In this document: positions 7,037 to 14,993 of the stretch, one piece after another
How the letters are laid out: the number at the start of each line of letters is the position of its first letter
How positions within the stretch are numbered: the first letter of the stretch is position 1
Origin: Lachnoclostridium phytofermentans ISDg
GTDB taxonomy: Bacteria > Bacillota > Clostridia > Lachnospirales > Lachnospiraceae
DNA: 64,000 bases
Assembly: GCF_000018685.1 (NCBI RefSeq)
Contig: NC_010001.1
Coordinates: 3,416,001-3,480,000 of the forward strand
Direction: 5' to 3'
Notes under the pieces: generated by a model
Database searches by the model: none
What the model saw: only the letters and a program-made list of their open reading frames with translations
Told to the model about the DNA's origin: nothing
Translations under genes and position numbers: made by a program

Positions 7037-10000
7037 TCATTGCGGATCATTAGTGCATGACAGTTCGCTAAAGCGGAAGGAGTTAGGCTCTACAATTGAA
7101 TTGGACGTAAACGGAGCATTTGGCGATTCATGACGTGCAGCGACAGAAACAAATATCTCTGTGGTAACGCCAAGGAATTCTATCTCAAATTCATCCTGTA
7201 TATTTTCTGTAAGTCCGAAGACAAAGTGATCTGAACATTTCGGAGGCAGTGGGTCAAACACTACTGTTTCCACAGCAAGCTTCGGACATGTTTCTATATT
7301 GAACAATATCGACGATACATCAGTAACAGTTGCAATAGAATTATTCAGTACTTTGACTACAATACTGTTAGTTCCGTTATCTCGCAATACCGGTCCAGTT
7401 GTAAGTCTAGTACACGAACCAATACCTAGTAATGTTTCGATTCTCGCCACATTTGTGTCAATTATAGCAACCTGGGTCTCAATTTCATTCAAATGACCGA
7501 GTAAAGTTTCGATTATTGCCACATTAGTGTCTATTACTGAGACCTGAGTCTGAATTTCAGCAACGCTAGACTCAATTATTGTTACGATAGTCTCTATTTT
7601 AGCTACATTGGTATCGATCACGGATACCTCGGTCTGGATTCTTGCCACATTCGTGTCTATTACGGCTACCTGGGTCTCGATTTCAACTAATATGGTTTCA
7701 ATTACTGCTACATTCGTATCAATCACAGATACCTGGGTCTCGATCTCTGCTACTGAGGACTCGATTCTTGATACGATAGTCTCTATTGTAGCCACATTCG
7801 TGTCAATCGTTGCCACCTGGGTCGGGATCTCTCCTATTGCAGATTCAATTCTTGCCACATTCGTGTCGATTACAGCTACCTGGGTCTGGATTTCGACTAA
7901 TATGGTTTCAATCACTGCTACATTCGTATCAATCACAGATACCTGGGTCTCGATCTCTGCTACTGAGGACTCGATTCTTGATACGATAGTCTCTATTGTA
8001 GCCACATTCGTGTCAATCGTTGCCACCTGGGTCGGGATCTCTCCTATTGCAGATTCAATTCTTGCCACATTCGTGTCGATTACAGCTACCTGGGTCTGGA
8101 TTTCGACTAATATGGTTTCAATTACTGCTACATTCGTATCAATCACAGATACCTGGGTCTCGATCTCTGCTACTGAGGACTCGATTCTTGATACGATAGT
8201 CTCTATTGTAGCCACATTCGTGTCAATCGTTGCCACCTGGGTCGGGATCTCTCCTATTGCAGATTCAATTCTTGCCACATTCGTGTCGATTACAGCTACC
8301 TGGGTCTGGATTTCGACTAATATGGTTTCAATCACTGCTACATTCGTATCAATCACAGATACCTGGGTCTCGATCTCTGCTACTGAGGACTCGATTCGTG
8401 ATACGATAGTCTCTATTGTAGCCACATTCGTGTCAATCGTTGCCACCTGGGTCGGGATCTCTCCTATTGCAGACTCGATTCTTGCCACATTCGTGTCGAT
8501 TACAGCTACCTGGGTCTGGATTTCGACTAATATGGTTTCAATTACTGCTACATTCGTATCAATCACAGATACCTGGGTCTCGATCTCTGCTACTGAGGAC
8601 TCGATTCTTGATACGATAGTCTCTATTGTAGCCACATTCGTGTCAATCGTTGCCACCTGGGTCGGGATCTCTCCTATTGCAGATTCAATTCTTGCCACAT
8701 TCGTGTCGATTACAGCTACCTGGGTCTGGATTTCGACTAATATGGTTTCAATTACTGCTACATTTGTATCAATCACAGATACCTGGGTCTCGATCTCTGC
8801 TACTGAGGACTCAATTCGTGCCACATTCGTATCGATTACAGCTACCTGGGTCTGGATTTCAATAACACTAGTCTCGATTCGTGCCACATTCGTGTCGATT
8901 ACGGATACCTGAGTTTGGATTTCAACTACACTAGTCTCGATTCTACCTACTATCGTTTCAATCACTGCTACATTCGTATCAATCACAGATACCTGGGTCT
9001 CGATCTCTGCTACTGAGGACTCGATTCTTGATACGATAGTCTCTATTGTAGCCACATTCGTGTCAATCGTTGCCACCTGGGTCGGGATCTCTCCTATTGC
9101 AGATTCAATTCGTGCCACATTCGTGTCTATTACAGCCACCTGGGTCTGGATTTCGACTAATATGGTTTCAATTACTGCTACATTCGTATCAATCACAGAT
9201 ACCTGGGTCTCGATCTCTGCTACTGAGGACTCAATTCGTGCCACATTCGTATCGATTACAGCTACCTGGGTCTGGATTTCAATAACACTAGTCTCGATTC
9301 GTGCCACATTCGTGTCGATTACGGATACCTGAGTTTGGATTTCAACTACACTAGTCTCGATTCTACCTACTATCGTTTCAATCACTGCTACATTCGTATC
9401 AATCACAGATACCTGGGTCTCGATCTCTGCTACTGAGGACTCGATTCTTGATACGATAGTCTCTATTGTAGCCACATTCGTGTCAATCGTTGCCACCTGG
9501 GTCGGGATCTCTCCTATTGCAGATTCAATTCGTGCCACATTCGTGTCTATTACAGCCACCTGGGTCTGGATTTCAACTAATATCGTTTCAATCACTGCTA
9601 CATTCGTATCAATCACGGATACCTGGGTCTCGATCTCTGCTACTGAGGACTCAATTCGTGCCACATTCGTATCGATTACAGCTACCTGGGTCTGGATTTC
9701 AATAATACTAGTTTCGATCCGTGCCACATTCGTGTCGATTACGGATACCTGGGTTTGGATTTCAACTACACTAGTCTCGATTCTACCTACTATCGTTTCA
9801 ATCACTGATACATTCGTATCGATCACGGATATCTGGGTCTCTACCTCTGATACTGCGGATTCAATTCTTGCCACATTCGTGTCGATTACAGATACCTGGG
9901 TCTGGATTTCAACTACTGAAGTCTCGATTCTACCTACTATGGTTTCAATCACTGCAACATTCGTATCAATCACGGATACCTGGGTCTCAATCTCTGCTAC

Positions 10001-13000
10001 TGCGGACTCAATTCTTGCTACATTCGTATCGATTACAGCTACCTGGGTCTGGATCTCAATAATACTAGTCTCGATTCTTGCCACATTCGTGTCGATTACA
10101 GCTACCTGGGTCTGGATTTCAACTACTGAAGTCTCGATTCTACCTACTATGGTTTCGATTACCGATACATTCGTATCAATCACAGATACCTGAGTCTCAA
10201 TCTCTGCTACTGCGGACTCGATTCTTGCTACATTCGTATCGATTACGGCTACCTGGGTCTGGATCTCTATTATTGAAGTCTCGATTCTTGCCACATTCGT
10301 GTCGATTACGGCTACCTGGGTCTGGATCTCTGTTATTGCAGTCTCGATTTTTGCAACATTCGTATCGATTACAGCCACCTGGGTCTGGATCTCTGTTATT
10401 GCAGTCTCGATTTTTGCAACATTCGTGTCAATCACGGATACCTGGGTCTCAATCTCTGCTACTGCGGACTCGATTTTTGCCACATTTGTGTCGATTACGG
10501 CAACCTGGGTCTCTATCTCTGTTATTGAAGTCTCGATTCTTGCCACATTCGTGTCGATTACAGCCACCTGGGTCTGGATCTCTGTTATTGCAGTCTCGAT
10601 TTTTGCAACATTCGTGTCAATCACGGATACCTGGGTCTCAATCTCTGCTACTGCGGACTCGATTTTCGCCACATTTGTGTCGATTACGGCAACCTGGGTC
10701 TCTATCTCTGTTATTGCAGTCTCGATTTTTGCAACATTCGTGTCAATTACAGCCACCTGGGTCTGGATTTCAACTACTGAAGTCTCGATTCTACCTACTA
10801 TCGTTTCAATCACCGATACATTCGTATCAATCACGGATACTTGAGTCTCAATCTCTGCTACTGCGGACTCGATTCTTGCTACATTCGTATCGATTACGGC
10901 TACCTGGGTCTGGATCTCAATAATACTAGTCTCGATTCGTGCCACATTCGTGTCGATTACAGATACCTGGGTCTGGATTTCAACTACTGAAGTCTCGATT
11001 CTACCTACTATCGTTTCAATCACCGATACATTCGTATCAATCACGGATACCTGAGTCTCAATCTCTGCTACTGCGGACTCGATTCTTGCTACATTCGTAT
11101 CGATTACAGCCACCTGGGTCTGGATCTCAATAATACTAGTCTCGATTCTTGCTACATTCGTGTCGATTACAGATACCTGGGTCTGGATCTCTGTTATTGC
11201 AGTCTCGATTTTTGCAACATTCGTATCGATTACAGCCACCTGGGTCTGGATCTCTGTTATTGCAGTCTCGATTTTTGCAACATTCGTGTCAATCACGGAT
11301 ACCTGGGTCTCAATCTCTGCTACTGCGGACTCGATTTTCGCCACATTTGTGTCGATTACGGCAACCTGGGTCTCTATCTCTGTTATTGCAGTCTCGATTT
11401 TTGCAACATTCGTGTCAATTACAGCCACCTGGGTCTGGATTTCAACTACTGAAGTCTCGATTCTACCTACTATCGTTTCAATCACCGATACATTCGTATC
11501 AATCACGGATACTTGAGTCTCAATCTCTGCTACTGCGGACTCGATTCTTGCTACATTCGTATCGATTACGGCTACCTGGGTCTGGATCTCAATAATACTA
11601 GTCTCGATTCGTGCCACATTCGTGTCGATTACAGATACCTGGGTCTGGATTTCAACTACTGAAGTCTCGATTCTACCTACTATCGTTTCAATCACCGATA
11701 CATTCGTATCAATCACGGATACCTGAGTCTCAATCTCTGCTACTGCGGACTCGATTCTTGCTACATTCGTATCGATTACAGCCACCTGGGTCTGGATCTC
11801 AATAATACTAGTCTCGATTCGTGCTACATTCGTGTCGATTACAGATACCTGGGTCTGGATTTCAACTACTGAAGTCTCGATTCTACCTACTATCGTTTCA
11901 ATCACCGATACATTCGTATCAATCACGGATACCTGAGTCTCAATCTCTGCTACTGCGGACTCGATTCTTGCTACATTCGTATCGATTACGGCTACCTGGG
12001 TCTGGATCTCAATAATACTAGTCTCGATTCGTGCCACATTCGTGTCGATTACAGCTACCTGGGTCTGGATTTCAACTACTGAAGTCTCGATTCTACCTAC
12101 TATGGTTTCAATTACCGATACATTCGTATCAATCACGGATACCTGAGTCTCAATCTCTGCTACTGCGGACTCGATTCTTGCTACATTCGTATCGATTACA
12201 GCCACCTGGGTCTGGATCTCAATAATACTAGTCTCGATTCGTGCTACATTCGTGTCGATTACAGATACCTGGGTCTGGATTTCAACTACTGAAGTCTCGA
12301 TTCTACCTACTATCGTTTCAATCACCGATACATTCGTATCAATCACGGATACTTGAGTCTCAATCTCTGCTACTGCGGACTCGATTCTTGCTACATTCGT
12401 ATCGATTACAGCTACCTGGGTCTGGATCTCAATAATACTAGTCTCGATTCTTGCCACATTCGTGTCGATTACAGATACCTGGGTCTGGATTTCAACTACT
12501 GAAGTCTCGATTCTACCTACTATGGTTTCAATCACCGATACATTCGTATCAATCACGGATACCTGAGTCTCAATCTCTGCTACTGCGGACTCGATTCTTG
12601 CTACATTCGTATCGATTACAGCTACCTGGGTCTGGATCTCAATAATACTAGTCTCGATTCGTGCCACATTCGTGTCGATTACAGATACCTGGGTCTGGAT
12701 TTCAACTACTGAAGTCTCGATTCTACCTACTATGGTTTCAATCACTGCTACATTCGTATCAATCACGGATACCTGAGTCTCAATCTCTGCTACTGCGGAC
12801 TCGATTCGTGCCACATTCGTATCGATTACGGCAACCTGGGTCTGAATCTCTATGATTGAAGTCTCGATTCGTGCCACATTCGTGTCGATTATGGCAACCT
12901 GAGTCGCTACCTCTCCTATTGTAGACTCGATTCTTGCTACATTCGTATCAATTACGGCAACCTGGGTCTGAATCTCTATGATTGAAGTCTCGATTCGTGC

Positions 13001-13723
13001 CACATTCGTGTCGATTATGGCAACCTGGGTCGCTACCTCTCCTATTGTAGACTCGATTCTTGCTACATTCGTATCAATTACTGCAACTTGGGTCTGAATC
13101 TCTATGATTGAAGTCTCGATTCGTGCCACATTCGTGTCGATTATGGCAACCTGGGTTGCTACCTCTCCTATTGTGGACTCAATTCTTGCCACATTTGTGT
13201 CGATTACTGCCACCTGGGTCTGGATTTCAACAACTATAGTCTCGATAATACCAACTATGGTTTCAATCCTTCTTACTTCTCTTTTGATCTCCTTCAATCC
13301 GAATTTTCTATTGGTAAGAAGGCAAATAATCAATTCAGTATCACACAAAAAGCAGCATTCATCATTATCACAGATTTCATCACAGTCTTTATCACAATCG
13401 TATCTATCGTCTTCATCACAATCATATCTGTCATCGTCTTCATCACAATCGTATCTGTCATCGTCTTCATGACAATCGTATCTGTCATTGTCTTCATGAC
13501 AATCGTATCTGTCATCGTCTTCATCACAATCGTATCTGTCATCGTCTTCATGACAATCGTATCTGTCATCATCTTCATGACAATCGTATCTGTCATCGTC
13601 TTCACCACAATCATATCTGTCATTGCCATCATGGCAAAGGTGTCTGTCATCATCTTCATCGTTATAATCATTATCGTTCTTTATTAAACCATACTTATTG
13701 TAATATTTATCATTATAAGGCAT
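7037..13723 (-). CDS. Giant heptad-repeat surface protein with Asp/Cys-rich head
   Basis: 2228 residues in three parts. (1) Residues 1-135: about ten copies of a nine-residue unit like DDDRYDCHE, then CCFLCD. (2) Residues 152-2100: about 278 consecutive seven-residue repeats such as VAVIDTN, VARIESA and IVEIQTQ. Val or Ile sits at position a, Ile at d, and Thr or Ser at f almost every time. (3) A final 128-residue domain with four cysteines that looks beta-rich (IVVKVLNNS, FVFGLTENI). As a coiled coil the middle part would be about 290 nm long. There is no signal peptide, sorting motif or membrane segment. This fits a spore-surface protein assembled from the mother cell, which is inference. 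Ribosome binding site AAAGGGGGGTG. Glycosyltransferase genes lie on both sides. A beta-solenoid fold is the alternative. Confidence 0.85.
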   Translation of the reverse strand: MPYNDKYYNKYGLIKNDNDYNDEDDDRHLCHDGNDRYDCGEDDDRYDCHEDDDRYDCHEDDDRYDCDEDDDRYDCHEDNDRYDCHEDDDRYDCDEDDDRYDCDEDDRYDCDKDCDEICDNDECCFLCDTELIICLLTNRKFGLKEIKREVRRIETIVGIIETIVVEIQTQVAVIDTNVARIESTIGEVATQVAIIDTNVARIETSIIEIQTQVAVIDTNVARIESTIGEVATQVAIIDTNVARIETSIIEIQTQVAVIDTNVARIESTIGEVATQVAIIDTNVARIETSIIEIQTQVAVIDTNVARIESAVAEIETQVSVIDTNVAVIETIVGRIETSVVEIQTQVSVIDTNVARIETSIIEIQTQVAVIDTNVARIESAVAEIETQVSVIDTNVSVIETIVGRIETSVVEIQTQVSVIDTNVARIETSIIEIQTQVAVIDTNVARIESAVAEIETQVSVIDTNVSVIETIVGRIETSVVEIQTQVSVIDTNVARIETSIIEIQTQVAVIDTNVARIESAVAEIETQVSVIDTNVSVIETIVGRIETSVVEIQTQVAVIDTNVARIETSIIEIQTQVAVIDTNVARIESAVAEIETQVSVIDTNVSVIETIVGRIETSVVEIQTQVSVIDTNVARIETSIIEIQTQVAVIDTNVARIESAVAEIETQVSVIDTNVSVIETIVGRIETSVVEIQTQVSVIDTNVARIETSIIEIQTQVAVIDTNVARIESAVAEIETQVSVIDTNVSVIETIVGRIETSVVEIQTQVAVIDTNVAKIETAITEIETQVAVIDTNVAKIESAVAEIETQVSVIDTNVAKIETAITEIQTQVAVIDTNVAKIETAITEIQTQVSVIDTNVARIETSIIEIQTQVAVIDTNVARIESAVAEIETQVSVIDTNVSVIETIVGRIETSVVEIQTQVSVIDTNVARIETSIIEIQTQVAVIDTNVARIESAVAEIETQVSVIDTNVSVIETIVGRIETSVVEIQTQVAVIDTNVAKIETAITEIETQVAVIDTNVAKIESAVAEIETQVSVIDTNVAKIETAITEIQTQVAVIDTNVARIETSITEIETQVAVIDTNVAKIESAVAEIETQVSVIDTNVAKIETAITEIQTQVAVIDTNVAKIETAITEIQTQVAVIDTNVARIETSIIEIQTQVAVIDTNVARIESAVAEIETQVSVIDTNVSVIETIVGRIETSVVEIQTQVAVIDTNVARIETSIIEIQTQVAVIDTNVARIESAVAEIETQVSVIDTNVAVIETIVGRIETSVVEIQTQVSVIDTNVARIESAVSEVETQISVIDTNVSVIETIVGRIETSVVEIQTQVSVIDTNVARIETSIIEIQTQVAVIDTNVARIESSVAEIETQVSVIDTNVAVIETILVEIQTQVAVIDTNVARIESAIGEIPTQVATIDTNVATIETIVSRIESSVAEIETQVSVIDTNVAVIETIVGRIETSVVEIQTQVSVIDTNVARIETSVIEIQTQVAVIDTNVARIESSVAEIETQVSVIDTNVAVIETILVEIQTQVAVIDTNVARIESAIGEIPTQVATIDTNVATIETIVSRIESSVAEIETQVSVIDTNVAVIETIVGRIETSVVEIQTQVSVIDTNVARIETSVIEIQTQVAVIDTNVARIESSVAEIETQVSVIDTNVAVIETILVEIQTQVAVIDTNVARIESAIGEIPTQVATIDTNVATIETIVSRIESSVAEIETQVSVIDTNVAVIETILVEIQTQVAVIDTNVARIESAIGEIPTQVATIDTNVATIETIVSRIESSVAEIETQVSVIDTNVAVIETILVEIQTQVAVIDTNVARIESAIGEIPTQVATIDTNVATIETIVSRIESSVAEIETQVSVIDTNVAVIETILVEIQTQVAVIDTNVARIESAIGEIPTQVATIDTNVATIETIVSRIESSVAEIETQVSVIDTNVAVIETILVEIQTQVAVIDTNVARIESAIGEIPTQVATIDTNVATIETIVSRIESSVAEIETQVSVIDTNVAVIETILVEIETQVAVIDTNVARIQTEVSVIDTNVAKIETIVTIIESSVAEIQTQVSVIDTNVAIIETLLGHLNEIETQVAIIDTNVARIETLLGIGSCTRLTTGPVLRDNGTNSIVVKVLNNSIATVTDVSSILFNIETCPKLAVETVVFDPLPPKCSDHFVFGLTENIQDEFEIEFLGVTTEIFVSVAARHESPNAPFTSNSIVEPNSFRFSELSCTNDPQ
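7424..13270 (-). repeat. 21-bp/63-bp/210-bp nested tandem repeats coding the heptads
   Basis: The DNA is built from 21-base heptad units arranged in a 210-base higher-order unit (ten heptads). One marker sequence (CGATCTCTGCTACTGAGGAC on the plus strand) occurs at exact 210-base steps from 7741 to 9631. Another (AATAATACTAGTCTCGATTC) does so from 11591 to 12641. Neighbouring copies differ by only a few bases, which indicates recent duplication or gene conversion. Confidence 0.95.
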
Positions 13724-13767
13724 TTGTCACCCCCCCTTTAATAAAAATAGTTCTTCTATATACAAAT

Positions 13768-13790
13768 TATGCCATATTAACCTATAATGT
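13768..13790 (-). promoter_or_regulatory. Candidate SigK-type promoter of the giant gene
   Basis: On the minus strand ACA, 16 bases, then CATA lie about 45 bases before the start codon. This matches the loose AC/CATA pattern of late mother-cell (SigK) promoters. The pattern is short, so the call is weak. Confidence 0.3.
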
Positions 13791-13862
13791 TACACGAAAT
13801 TCTATTTAATATATTTTAAATAATTAAGAAATTTTATAGTTGCAATAAAATTATCAATTAAC

Positions 13863-14933
13863 TTAATTTTTAATATTGCCAAAAGCTTTTTTGTTTTGTA
13901 AAACTGAAGGATGCTCAGGTTTATACTCTGCAGCTTTATCATTAAATTTAATAGCTTCATCAATATTTCCCAGCTTGTAATAGCATAAACACAGCTCAAT
14001 ACATGGTATGAAACCCCAATATTCATGAAGTATTGGCCCCCATTTTGATTCGGGTTTTTCAAGCTTCATAGCAAGATCAAACCAAAAAATAGCTCTTTTA
14101 TAATCCTCGATATCCTTATAGTAATAACCTAATTGACAGCAGATTTCTGCTCTTGGTGTGTCGTATTCAAAGCTTCTAATTAATGCTTTAAGCATATTTT
14201 TCCTGTCATTTTTAGCTTTGTATGCTTTAGCAAGATAAATACAGGAGCTTATGCAGTCTGCAGGTAATCCTTTTTCTGAATCAAGCATCTTGTTAAAATA
14301 CTCAATAGCTCCCTCATATTCATTCACATTGAGCTTTTCCCTTGCGTAGTAAAACATATTGCGCGGCGAAAACTCCTTACCTTCAGCCAACATTGCTTCA
14401 AGTATATTTAAATTTCTACGGTTGTTCATATGAGATTTTTTATGAGTAATGGTTATATCAGAATTTACTACTTTTCCCTCAAATGAAATAAACTCATGTA
14501 TGGGATCGTTCCATAAGAAATTCTTTGCTCTCTTCAATAGTCGTTCTCTGAAATGCGATAACAGTACATTCCCTTTTTCATCAAATGCATAGTTGTAATT
14601 CATCATTACTACATCTATACTTGGGTCAAGAATTTCCTTAACCCTCTTTAATTTTATCCGGTCTGCTTCAAGGAGGACATCATCGGCGTCCAACCAAAGA
14701 ATATAGTCTTTTGTTGCTTTTGAAAAAGAAAAATTCCTTGCTGCTGAAAAATCATTTATCCATTCGAAATCATAAATTTCATTTGTAAATAGTCCTACTA
14801 TTTCTTTTGTTTTATCAGTAGAGCCTGTATCGACAATGATTATTTCATCAACAATATCTCTAACTGAAATCAGGCATTTGGAAATATTATCCTCTTCATT
14901 CCTGACAATCATACACAAACTGATAGTAATCAT
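13863..14933 (-). CDS. Family 2 glycosyltransferase with TPR tail
   Basis: 356 residues. The N-terminal 190 residues are a GT2 domain: ISLCMIVRNEED, VDTGSTDKT, WINDFSAARN and the metal site LDADD (81-85). The C-terminal half holds tetratricopeptide-like helices (YYAREKLNVNEYEGAIEYF, YYKLGNIDEAIKFNDKA). This architecture is known for protein-glycosylating and cell-surface GT2 enzymes such as the SunS type, where the helical part binds the protein acceptor. Ribosome binding site GAGGTGG. It is immediately upstream of the giant repeat protein on the same strand, 140 bases apart, and is the strongest candidate for glycosylating it. Confidence 0.85.
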   Translation of the reverse strand: MITISLCMIVRNEEDNISKCLISVRDIVDEIIIVDTGSTDKTKEIVGLFTNEIYDFEWINDFSAARNFSFSKATKDYILWLDADDVLLEADRIKLKRVKEILDPSIDVVMMNYNYAFDEKGNVLLSHFRERLLKRAKNFLWNDPIHEFISFEGKVVNSDITITHKKSHMNNRRNLNILEAMLAEGKEFSPRNMFYYAREKLNVNEYEGAIEYFNKMLDSEKGLPADCISSCIYLAKAYKAKNDRKNMLKALIRSFEYDTPRAEICCQLGYYYKDIEDYKRAIFWFDLAMKLEKPESKWGPILHEYWGFIPCIELCLCYYKLGNIDEAIKFNDKAAEYKPEHPSVLQNKKAFGNIKN

Positions 14934-14993
14934 AAATCCACCTCAGCTAACTTCTGTTATATTTTTTATGTTTACAAAATGTTGTTGTGCCTA

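Noticed and set aside
7424..13270. CRISPR-like regular array
   Set aside because: The repeats are contiguous coding heptads without unique spacers, and no cas genes are nearby.
7608..13687. Long plus-strand open frames opposite the giant repeat gene (up to 434 codons)
   Set aside because: They arise because a 21-base repeat without stops on one strand also lacks stops on the other. They have no ribosome binding sites, and their products are pure mirror repeats (VSITATWVWIS).
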